From: a bacterium
GTDB lineage: Bacteria; Patescibacteriota; Minisyncoccia; UBA6257; JAGGUH01
Length of the DNA stretch: 8,187 bases
Direction of reading: 5' to 3'
Assembly: GCA_021158645.1 (NCBI GenBank)
Contig: JAGGUH010000077.1
Span: 1-8,187, forward strand
Shown here: positions 1 through 5,102 of the stretch, in pieces
Layout of the letters: every line of letters begins with the position of its first letter
How positions within the stretch are numbered: the stretch's first letter is position 1
Position numbers and translations under genes: made by a program
Notes under the pieces: generated by a model
What the model saw: only the letters and a program-made list of their open reading frames with translations
The model's database searches: none
Told to the model about the DNA's origin: nothing

Positions 1-48
1 GTTTTTAGATTAGTTTTTAGATTAGTTTTTAGATTAGTTTTTAGATTA
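1..48. repeat. 12-bp tandem repeat, four exact copies
   Basis: Four perfect head-to-tail copies of GTTTTTAGATTA fill the first 48 bases. The array begins at the window edge, so its true copy number is unknown. No reading frame through it is supported. Confidence 0.95.
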
Positions 49-50
49 AA

Positions 51-139
51 AATTGAAGATCAAATTAATATTTAAGAATTAAAGGTCAAAGATTAAGAAT
101 TAAAGATTGAAAATTAGAAATCAGGGATTAAAGATTAAG
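51..139. repeat. degenerate 7-bp (GATTAAR-like) array
   Basis: From 77 to 139 the sequence parses without gaps into nine heptamers: AATTAAA, GGTCAAA, GATTAAG, AATTAAA, GATTGAA, AATTAGA, AATCAGG, GATTAAA, GATTAAG. Two further units (AATTGAA, GATCAAA) at 51-64 are separated from these by two 6-base units. A higher-order 21-bp duplication (72-92 and 93-113, 17 of 21 identical) is visible within it. It looks like a decayed minisatellite rather than coding sequence. Confidence 0.75.
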
Positions 140-425
140 GGCAACATAAAAGTAAGCAACATATTTATTGTTTTGTATGTATGAATAAATTGGATATTAC
201 GATATTAAAAATGGTTATTTCCATTATAAAAAACTTATTTAAGTTAAAAAAGATAAATTTTTAAACAGGTAAGAAAAAATAGTGTTTTAAGAAGAAATGT
301 TCTGTGTTTATTTGAAAAAAAATAAACATTAAAAATGATTAAAAAATTATCTTTCAAAATCAATCAAAGATTAAAAGAAAAGTGTTACGCGATTTTATTT
401 GGTTAATGACTAAATAGGTTTGGTT
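140..425. other. non-coding AT-rich spacer downstream of the minus-strand operon
   Basis: No gene of normal size lies here. The stretch holds a 17-codon open frame at 211-264 with no ribosome binding site, and copy 1 of the dispersed repeat (311-381) with its 23-codon ORF. A weak hairpin overlapping the last codons of the minus-strand gene (about 416-437) could end that transcript but is too AT-rich to call. Confidence 0.5.
311..381 (+). repeat. dispersed direct repeat, copy 1, with a 23-codon ORF
   Basis: This segment aligns without gaps to 3903-3973: 61 of 71 bases match, and 332-369 is identical over 38 bp. An ATG at 335 opens a frame ending in TAA at 404-406 (23 residues) that starts MIKKLSFKINQR and continues LKEK before ending in FG. 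There is no Shine-Dalgarno, so it may be a fragment of a gene 5' end rather than an expressed peptide. Together with copy 2 it brackets the gtrA-like/gatA block in direct orientation. Confidence 0.8.
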
Positions 426-1040
426 TTAAATTAAATCAAATGAACGGAAAAAATTCTCATAAATTGAAATAATTACTTCGGCTTCTTTTCTTGAAAGAGA
501 AAAGTTTTTCTCATGAACAATTTTGTTTCGAATAAAATGAGCATATTTAAGTTCATCTAATTCTGGAAACTGCTCTTCTGATAAATGATCTAACTTTTCT
601 TTTAAAGTTTCTCCTTTAAAATTTAAACTATCTAAAACTTCATCTAAAAGTTTATCGGCTTCAATAATTGAAAGTTTTAAGTCAGACGAAGCGCCTCGAT
701 TAAATAATTCTTTCACTTTGTTCCATTCTTTTAGTTTTTTTCTTTTGCTTTTTGAAAACCTTGAAACTTCCGGCTTAAGAAAATCAAATAAAGTTTCTAT
801 TTTTGAAGGCAAAATTTTAAGTTTCCAAAAATAAATCAAGGCAAGAGTCAAAAACAAAGAAGAGATAATTAAAGAAAAAAGTTCCAAAAAGAATGGAATT
901 TTAGGATTCTTAAGAAATTCTAAAAAACAACTCAAAAAATCTCTTCCCGCTTTTATCAAAAAAGCGGTTGATTTTTCTAAATCTAAACTTTCCAAATTTT
1001 TTAAAAAGACCTCTTTAGATGTTGAAAGCCAATCGTTCAT
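426..1040 (-). CDS. single-pass membrane protein with HEPN-like C-terminal domain
   Basis: This 204-residue protein is unnamed. Visible parts: a mostly helical, charged N-terminus (1-45), one hydrophobic membrane segment (about 49-72, rich in L, I, F), a basic linker (96-110, SKSKRKKLKEW), and a helical C-terminal domain (about 120-200) containing R171-N-K-I-V-H176. R-x4-H fits the R-x4-6-H motif of HEPN domains, which are often RNases or nucleotide-binding helpers; whether this one is catalytic is not known. From general familiarity, this kind of C-terminal domain recurs in CPR hypothetical proteins. The only Met is residue 1, so the ATG at 1040 is the natural start; it lies 26 bp inside the 3' end of gatA in another frame, with a weak AGG upstream, suggesting translational coupling. 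It is the last gene of the operon. The topology would place the HEPN domain in the cytosol if the N-terminus is outside. Gene reality is well supported; function is a guess. Confidence 0.75.
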   Translation of the reverse strand: MNDWLSTSKEVFLKNLESLDLEKSTAFLIKAGRDFLSCFLEFLKNPKIPFFLELFSLIISSLFLTLALIYFWKLKILPSKIETLFDFLKPEVSRFSKSKRKKLKEWNKVKELFNRGASSDLKLSIIEADKLLDEVLDSLNFKGETLKEKLDHLSEEQFPELDELKYAHFIRNKIVHEKNFSLSRKEAEVIISIYENFFRSFDLI

Positions 1041-2454
1041 AATATTTACCTAAATCAAAAAGAATATCTTCAGAAAAATAATCTCCAATAATTTGAAAAC
1101 CTACCGGTAAATTGTTTTTAAACTTTAAGGTCGAAAGATTCAAAGCGCAAATACCGGCTAAATTTACCGGGATCGTAAAAGTATCAGCAAGATACATTTT
1201 TAAAGGATCTTCAATTTTTTCTCCAATTTTAAATGGCAAAGTCGGAGAAGTAGGAACTAAAATCACATCTACTTCTTTAAATGCTTTTTTAAAATCAAGT
1301 TTTATTAACTCTCTTGCTTTTTGGGCTTTTTTATAAAATGCCTCAATATAACCGGAAGAAAGAACAAAGGTTCCAAGAATAATCCTCCTTACCACTTCCT
1401 CTCCAAAAAGCCCTCGAGTTTGTTTATAAGTATCTTTCCAAGTTTCCCCCTCCAAAGAAGAAGGATACTTAATACCATCATATCTTGCTAAATTAGAAGA
1501 TGCCTCAGCGCTCATAATAATATAATAAGACGGCAAGGCGTATTTTAAAGAATCTAAAGAAATTTCTTTTATTTCAAATTTTTCTTTCTTAAAAAAATCA
1601 ACAACTTCCGAAAATGCTTCTAATACTTCTTTTTGTACCCCTTTTAAAAACATTTCTTTCAAAATCCCAATTTTTATTTTTTTAACCTCTTTTTTTCGTT
1701 TTTTAAATTTTTCATAATTTACAGAAGTAGCATCATTTAAATCTTTCCCCTTAATTAAATTAAAAACAATTTCGGCATCAGAAACTGTTTTTGTAATAGG
1801 CCCAATTTGGTCTAAAGAAGAAGCCATTGCAATTAAACCAAAACGAGAAACACTCCCATAAGTTGGTTTAAGCCCAACAACGCCGCAAAATGAAGCCGGC
1901 TGTCTGATAGATCCGCCAGTATCGGAGCCCAAAGCAAAAACTACTTCTCCTGAAGCAACAGCAGCGGCAGAACCGCCAGAAGATCCTCCGGGAACTCTTT
2001 CTAAATCAAAAGGATTTTTAGTCACTTTATAAGCCGAATATTCACAAGAAGACCCCATCGCAAATTCATCCATATTAGTTCTTCCTAAAAATATCGCTTT
2101 ATTTTCTTTTAATTTTTTAACCACAAAAGCGTCATAAGGAGCAAAATAATTTTTCAAAATTTTAGAAGCGGCAGTTGCTTCTTTTCCTTCGATTAAAATA
2201 TTGTCTTTAATAGCGCAAGGAATACCACAAAGTAAAGGAACTTTTTTGGGCACTTCCTTTTCTAAATAGAGATCAATTTGATGGGCTTTATTTTTAGCAT
2301 CCTCAAAAAACTCTAAAAAAGCATCGATTTTTTTATCTTCTTTTTTGGCAAAACTCAAAAATTCAGAAATAACTTCATAACAAGAAAATTCCCTTTTTAA
2401 AAGGGATTGATAAAATTTTTTTATGGTTAAGTTTTTTAAAAATTTCTCACTCAT
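1015..2454 (-). CDS. gatA: Asp-tRNA(Asn)/Glu-tRNA(Gln) amidotransferase subunit A (GatA)
   Basis: GatA releases ammonia from glutamine; GatB uses it to convert Glu-tRNA(Gln) or Asp-tRNA(Asn) to the amidated forms in the cytosol. At 479 residues it has normal family length. The amidase signature is complete: catalytic Lys83 in CAIKDN, cis-Ser158 in VPGGSSGGS, and nucleophile Ser182 in GSDTGGSIRQPAS. The spacing of K, S and S equals that of Staphylococcus GatA (79, 154, 178). FCGVVGLKPTYG and SRFGL follow as expected, and the C-terminal LPVGFQIIG block is intact. The start overlaps the end of the GtrA-like gene by 8 bp (ATGAGTGA), and its own 3' end overlaps the next gene by 26 bp, so all three are one transcript. 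No Shine-Dalgarno is seen at its start, consistent with coupling. gatB and gatC are not in the window. Other amidase-signature enzymes are possible in principle, but the conserved GatA features make this call firm. Confidence 0.97.
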   Translation of the reverse strand: MSEKFLKNLTIKKFYQSLLKREFSCYEVISEFLSFAKKEDKKIDAFLEFFEDAKNKAHQIDLYLEKEVPKKVPLLCGIPCAIKDNILIEGKEATAASKILKNYFAPYDAFVVKKLKENKAIFLGRTNMDEFAMGSSCEYSAYKVTKNPFDLERVPGGSSGGSAAAVASGEVVFALGSDTGGSIRQPASFCGVVGLKPTYGSVSRFGLIAMASSLDQIGPITKTVSDAEIVFNLIKGKDLNDATSVNYEKFKKRKKEVKKIKIGILKEMFLKGVQKEVLEAFSEVVDFFKKEKFEIKEISLDSLKYALPSYYIIMSAEASSNLARYDGIKYPSSLEGETWKDTYKQTRGLFGEEVVRRIILGTFVLSSGYIEAFYKKAQKARELIKLDFKKAFKEVDVILVPTSPTLPFKIGEKIEDPLKMYLADTFTIPVNLAGICALNLSTLKFKNNLPVGFQIIGDYFSEDILFDLGKYYERLAFNI

Positions 2455-3100
2455 TTTTTAAAGATTTTTTAAAAACAAAAAATTTATATCCAAAAAAATT
2501 CCAAAACATTGATCCAAGTACAGCCCCAATAGCTCCAAAATTTCCTAAAATTCGCGAAGAAACATTTAAGAAATTTTTCCCAAAGACAACGATCAAAGAA
2601 GCAATACCAACATTAATTATCAAGCCACCAATACTTATCAATAAAAATTTAGCACTTTCTTTTTTAACATTTTTTTCTTTTGACTCAAAAACCCAAACTT
2701 TATTCCAAAAATAACTATTTGAAGCCGCAATTAAAAAAGAAATACTTTTAAACAAAGAATAATAAAATCCAGAAGTAAATCCTGAAACCAAAACTAAAAA
2801 GTTTAAAATTCCCAAATCCAAAACAGTATTTAATACACCGACTAAAAAAAATTTTACAAATTCAAAGAATGATTTAATTTTTTTGGAGAACAAAAATCCA
2901 ACAAAAACCCCTACATACGCAAAAAAGGGTATTGCCACCGGCAAAACAAAGAAAATTTTTATTTTTCTCAAAAAAGAAAAAAAATTAAATAAAAATTTAC
3001 TTTCAAGGGTCGCTTTTTCTAAATTTAAGTAAATAAAAGCAAGACAAACAAAAATTAATTCCGAAATTATAAAAATATAAACAAAATCTCTTTTTCCCAT
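2447..3100 (-). CDS. GtrA-family polytopic membrane protein
   Basis: This 217-residue protein has the GtrA-like domain (residues about 80-212): F-V-K-F-F-L-V-G-V-L-N-T opening, NSYFWNKVWVF near 128-138, and WNFFGYKFFVF near 200-210, over four predicted membrane segments. Two extra hydrophobic segments precede it (about 7-25 and 47-71), longer than a minimal GtrA of about 120-150 residues. Known family members are thought to move or present lipid-linked sugars in the membrane for cell-surface glycan synthesis; the exact substrate here is unknown. It is the first gene of the operon, with a promoter ending about 10 bases before the ATG and no Shine-Dalgarno, so translation is probably leaderless. 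Its 3' end overlaps gatA by 8 bp. No glycosyltransferase gene is adjacent, so a surface-glycan role rests on the family alone. Confidence 0.88.
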   Translation of the reverse strand: MGKRDFVYIFIISELIFVCLAFIYLNLEKATLESKFLFNFFSFLRKIKIFFVLPVAIPFFAYVGVFVGFLFSKKIKSFFEFVKFFLVGVLNTVLDLGILNFLVLVSGFTSGFYYSLFKSISFLIAASNSYFWNKVWVFESKEKNVKKESAKFLLISIGGLIINVGIASLIVVFGKNFLNVSSRILGNFGAIGAVLGSMFWNFFGYKFFVFKKSLKNE

Positions 3101-3110
3101 TTTAATTTTT

Positions 3111-3138
3111 ATTATAAATCAATTTTTTTAAAAAGCAA
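3111..3138 (-). promoter_or_regulatory. sigma70-type promoter for gtrA-like/gatA operon
   Basis: On the minus strand TTGCTT (3138-3133), a 16-bp spacer and a perfect TATAAT (3116-3111) precede the ATG at 3100. Ten bases separate the -10 from the start codon, so the transcript would begin within a few bases of AUG, a leaderless arrangement. Confidence 0.65.
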
Positions 3139-3170
3139 ATTAAATGTATTTTATCCTTTGCAGTCCTTTG

Positions 3171-3216
3171 AAAAATAAAAATGGGTGGTAGAAATTTTTA
3201 ATATTTTCTACCACCC
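3171..3216 (-). terminator. strong intrinsic terminator after the 151-aa gene
   Basis: Reading the minus strand, a perfect 12-bp stem (GGGTGGTAGAAA paired with TTTCTACCACCC, 10-nt loop, 3216-3183) is followed at once by the T-rich run ATTTTTATTTTT. It starts 20 bases after the stop codon of the 151-aa gene and lies before the promoter of the next operon. Confidence 0.92.
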
Positions 3217-3236
3217 CCTTAAAGGTTGTTGCTTTG

Positions 3237-3692
3237 TCACTTGCATTGAAGTTTTTGAAGTTTTTCTTCCGCTAATCTTTTTCTTCTCGGGTTCCAATCA
3301 GTATCTCTAAGATATTTTAGATCCTCTAGATTGTTATGAAGAAGAAGCATTTCACGATTAACTTCTTGGTGAAGATCCGGGAGAAAACCCTTAATAATAC
3401 GCCGAATCTTTTGAGACCACAAAGAGCCCCATACTTCCTGAGACTCTTTCCGAATATGGGAATGGGTGGATAAATGTTTGATTTTTGATTTCAAACAATC
3501 AATATCTTCTCTTATCGCGGCAAGTTCCTTCCGAGAAAGGCTACCCCATCCGAAAATTTCTTTTTCTTTTTCGAGAATATAGAGGTTATAATCTTCATCG
3601 AGTTTTTCTATCAACTCTTGAAATTGAAGATTTGCATCCCTTACTTTTTTGCCTTGCGCCCAGAAATTTTCCCATAACCAACTTGCTTTCAT
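3237..3692 (-). CDS. hypothetical Trp-rich, helical, charged protein (151 aa)
   Basis: The family is not recognised. The protein is soluble-looking, highly charged and predicted mostly helical, with coiled-coil-like stretches (about 22-47, 55-72, 107-128, 136-150), no signal peptide and no membrane segment. A Trp motif recurs at roughly 40-residue spacing: W7-E-N-F-W11-A-Q, W49-G-S-L, and W88-G-S-L-W92-S-Q, suggesting an internally repeated unit. The start is well fixed by AAGGAGG eight bases upstream, the strongest ribosome binding site in the window. The gene is a single-gene transcription unit with a perfect consensus promoter, a long hairpin leader and a strong terminator. Its base composition stands out: 3361-3480 has 54 G/C of 120, against 12 of 60 in a sample of gatA (1681-1740). 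This could mean horizontal acquisition, or selection on a highly expressed gene. The coding call is good; function is unknown. Confidence 0.8.
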   Translation of the reverse strand: MKASWLWENFWAQGKKVRDANLQFQELIEKLDEDYNLYILEKEKEIFGWGSLSRKELAAIREDIDCLKSKIKHLSTHSHIRKESQEVWGSLWSQKIRRIIKGFLPDLHQEVNREMLLLHNNLEDLKYLRDTDWNPRRKRLAEEKLQKLQCK

Positions 3693-3700
3693 AATTTTTG

Positions 3701-3707
3701 CCTCCTT
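3701..3707 (-). promoter_or_regulatory. strong Shine-Dalgarno of the 151-aa gene
   Basis: The minus strand reads AAGGAGG, eight bases before the ATG at 3692. Most other starts in the window show no such match, so this site both fixes the start and marks the gene as differently translated. Confidence 0.9.
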
Positions 3708-3730
3708 ATCATTTATTTTTTTGTTTTCTA

Positions 3731-3791
3731 CCTATTGTGGCAGCTACATAGATGCTTAAAAATCAAGTATCCAGACAGCTACCACAATAGG
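3731..3791 (-). promoter_or_regulatory. 61-nt hairpin in the 5' leader of the 151-aa gene
   Basis: On the minus strand CCTATTGTGGTAGCT (3791-3777) pairs with AGCTGCCACAATAGG (3745-3731): 15 bp including one T-G wobble. An inner stem GATACTT/AAGCATC (one mismatch) closes a GATTTTT loop, and the junction can form further G-U pairs. Several pairs are G-U only in the minus-strand RNA and would be A-C mismatches on the other strand, which supports an RNA acting in the minus direction. It lies between the promoter and the Shine-Dalgarno, so a role in RNA stability or translation control is likely; no known riboswitch class was recognised. Confidence 0.75.
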
Positions 3792-3816
3792 AAATTCATT
3801 TTAATGAACTATAAAT

Positions 3817-3845
3817 ATTATACACCTGTTGTTTAATTTTGTCAA
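3817..3845 (-). promoter_or_regulatory. perfect consensus sigma70 promoter of the 151-aa gene
   Basis: Minus strand: TTGACA (3845-3840), exactly 17 bp, TATAAT (3822-3817). Transcription should start near 3810, giving an untranslated leader of about 115 nt that includes a small TTCATT/AATGAA hairpin (3795-3808) and the 61-nt hairpin. Just upstream of the -35, TATGTA (3849-3854) and TACATA (3867-3872) form an inverted repeat with a 12-bp spacer that could be an operator. Confidence 0.9.
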
Positions 3846-3902
3846 TAGTATGTAGAACTCGTCGGGTACATAGGGTGCATCTTAAAAAGATTTATGAAAC
3901 CT

Positions 3903-3973
3903 TTTGAAAAAGAACAAAATCCTAAAATGATTAAAAAATTATCTTTCAAAATCAATCAAAGGTCGAAAGAAAA
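3903..3973 (+). repeat. dispersed direct repeat, copy 2, with a 23-codon ORF
   Basis: This is the partner of 311-381 (61 of 71 bases, 38 identical at 3924-3961). ATG at 3927 opens MIKKLSFKINQR, then SKEKLQKILKN, ending at TAG 3996-3998. The frame is 23 codons, the same length as copy 1 although the two tails differ. Two of the differences are synonymous (AGA/AGG, AAG/AAA). No Shine-Dalgarno is present, and expression is unproven. Confidence 0.8.
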
Positions 3974-4077
3974 ACTTCAAAAAATACTTAAAAATTAGCT
4001 GCTCACTTTTATTTGATATTTAACCTTTTTAAGCACCTAAACATTTTAACATTTAGAGGCTCAAATATTTAGATATT

Positions 4078-4115
4078 TTAATATTCCAACATTCTTAAGA
4101 ATGTTGGAATATTAA
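4078..4115. repeat. 38-bp perfect palindrome, family member A
   Basis: TT + AATATTC, then CAA, then the core CATTCTTAAGAATG, then TTG, then GAATATT + AA: every base pairs. The inner 34 bp (4080-4113) has the same outer arms and core as the palindrome at 7857-7890, while the three bases between arm and core differ on both sides in a way that keeps pairing. It lies between divergently transcribed genes, so it is not an obvious terminator of either. Confidence 0.9.
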
Positions 4116-4291
4116 TAACTTTAATTATAATTCTAAAAGTTCTGAAAATTGTTATTTTTTAATCTTTTAAATTTTTTGGGTGATTTGTCTAAAGATAAAA
4201 CATAGCGTTAATATAAATTAATTTAAGAAAAAAAAGTGGAGAGTAAATTTTTTGATTTTATTAATTTTTTAGAAATTGAATAAGTTAGATG

Positions 4292-4347
4292 TTTTTAAAG
4301 ATAGCATATGCTATAGCATATGCTATGACATATGCTATTTTTTAAAA
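4292..4347. repeat. tandem CATATG quasi-palindrome with T-run
   Basis: ATAGCATATGCT occurs twice exactly (4301-4312, 4313-4324) and a third time as ATGACATATGCT (4325-4336). The 38-base block folds on itself with only one mismatch and one G-T pair, and the flanks TTTTTAAAG/TTTTTAAAAA extend the stem. T5 follows on the plus strand, so it could act as a terminator, but no upstream plus-strand gene is known. Confidence 0.8.
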
Positions 4348-4362
4348 AAATATTTAGCAGAA

Positions 4363-4458
4363 GGAATTAGAAATATCAGGGTAAAATAGTAGTAGAAAGA
4401 TCGAATACCTGACATTTCTATTTCCTTAAAAACCTGACATTTCTATTTCCCGTTGACA
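4363..4458 (-). mobile_element. possible insertion-sequence end or MITE remnant
   Basis: ACCTGACATTTCTATTTCC occurs twice exactly (4407-4425 and 4432-4450, 25 bp apart), and a degenerate inverted copy (16 of 19 matching) lies at 4363-4381. Read on the minus strand from 4458, the segment begins TGTCAACGGG followed by the two copies. A terminal TG with repeated subterminal transposase-binding-like motifs is the look of an IS3/IS481-type end. No transposase is present, so this is at most a solo end or a MITE. Confidence 0.4.
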
Positions 4459-4473
4459 CATTTTTTCTTTTAC

Positions 4474-4502
4474 TTGAGGAAAAAAATTCTTTTAATTATA
4501 AT
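4474..4502 (+). promoter_or_regulatory. promoter for pth, leaderless start
   Basis: TTGAGG (4474-4479), 17 bp, perfect TATAAT (4497-4502). The ATG of pth at 4511 is only eight bases beyond the -10, so transcription is expected to start at or next to the AUG. No Shine-Dalgarno exists. Confidence 0.7.
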
Positions 4503-4510
4503 TTTTAAAT

Positions 4511-5050
4511 ATGGAAAAAATTAAACTAATTTTTGGAATCGGAAACCCCTTAAAAGAATATCAATTTAGTTATCATAATTTAGGAATGCTTTTTTTGGAT
4601 TTTCTAAAGAAAAAATTAGCAGAAGAAAAAGAATGGAAAAAATCAAAACATTTTGATTATTTAAAATTAAATGATTTAATTTTGGCAAAATCAAAAGTAA
4701 TGATGAATAATTCTGGAATTGCTTTAAAAGAAATTTTGAAAAAATTTAAATTGAAAAGTGATGAGGTTTTGGTAGTTCAAGATGATTCTGATATTTATTT
4801 CAATGATTTTAAAATTGTATTTTTTAGAAGTTCTGCTGGACATAAAGGAATTGAATCAATTTTTAAAAATATCAACTCAAAAAAAATTTGGCGTCTCAGA
4901 ATTGGTGCCCGACCGATTTCTCTAAAAGGAAAACCTCATCAAAAAGCCGAAACTTTTATTTTAAAAAAAATTTCTCAAGAAGAAATCAAAGCACTTCCAT
5001 TAATTTTTGAAAAAATTTTTTCAACACTTAAAAATGACAATTTAAATTAA
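4511..5050 (+). CDS. pth: peptidyl-tRNA hydrolase (divergent, short)
   Basis: Pth cleaves the ester bond of peptidyl-tRNAs that drop off ribosomes, recycling tRNA in the cytosol. At 179 residues it is slightly shorter than typical (about 190). Motifs: F-G-I-G-N-P (N12, E. coli N10), S-Y-H-N with catalytic H22 (E. coli H20), M-M-N-N-S-G with N66 (E. coli N68), V-V-Q-D-D with D91 (E. coli D93), and A-G-H-K-G with H111 (E. coli H113), followed by RLRIGARP. The residue after that His is Lys112 where E. coli has Asn114, a tRNA/substrate-contacting position; TRHN is also changed to SYHN. Catalytic His and Asp are kept, so activity is likely. The start is set by the promoter eight bases upstream; no ribosome binding site is visible. 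It is probably monocistronic: glyA, 122 bases on, has its own promoter. Confidence 0.9.
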   Translation: MEKIKLIFGIGNPLKEYQFSYHNLGMLFLDFLKKKLAEEKEWKKSKHFDYLKLNDLILAKSKVMMNNSGIALKEILKKFKLKSDEVLVVQDDSDIYFNDFKIVFFRSSAGHKGIESIFKNINSKKIWRLRIGARPISLKGKPHQKAETFILKKISQEEIKALPLIFEKIFSTLKNDNLN

Positions 5051-5067
5051 AAAAAATCATTAGCCCC

Positions 5068-5095
5068 TTGCTTTTGATTCCCTTTTTAGTAAAAT
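5068..5095 (+). promoter_or_regulatory. promoter for glyA
   Basis: TTGCTT (5068-5073), 16-bp spacer, TAAAAT (5090-5095). The predicted start, about seven bases on, is 5102-5103, exactly the first base of the leader stem. The same -35 and spacing are used by the promoter of the minus-strand gtrA-like operon. Confidence 0.6.
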
Positions 5096-5102
5096 TACTT
5101 TA

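Larger units (their letters stand above)
3846..4473. other. long divergent spacer rich in repeats and palindromes
   Basis: No normal-sized gene is seen. In order: a TATGTA/TACATA inverted repeat, dispersed repeat copy 2 with its 23-codon ORF (3927-3998), a 38-bp perfect palindrome (4078-4115), a CATATG-based quasi-palindrome followed by T5 (4292-4347), and IS-end-like repeats (4363-4458). A weak promoter-like pair TTGTCT (4185-4190)/TAATAT (4209-4214), 18-bp spacer, points toward the CATATG hairpin and could make a short RNA of about 120 nt; this is speculative. Confidence 0.6.

Noticed and set aside
1..145. CRISPR-like array
   Set aside because: Units are contiguous without spacers, only 7 or 12 bp long, and no cas gene is nearby.
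211..264. 17-codon ORF (MVISIIKNLFKLKKINF)
   Set aside because: It is very short, AT-driven and has no Shine-Dalgarno or repeat support.
1112..1336. Plus-strand open frame of 74 codons
   Set aside because: It lies wholly antisense to the conserved GatA coding region and has no ribosome binding site or recognisable motif.
3485..3694. Plus-strand open frame of 69 codons
   Set aside because: It is antisense to the 151-aa gene, which has a promoter, Shine-Dalgarno and terminator on the other strand.
3780..3800. Six-codon minus-strand leader peptide (MNFLLW) overlapping the 61-nt hairpin
   Set aside because: It is too short to support, with no ribosome binding site; noted only because it overlaps a regulatory hairpin.
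4453..4458. Perfect TTGACA as the -35 of pth
   Set aside because: The spacer to TATAAT at 4497 would be 38 bp; TTGAGG at 4474 gives the correct 17 bp.
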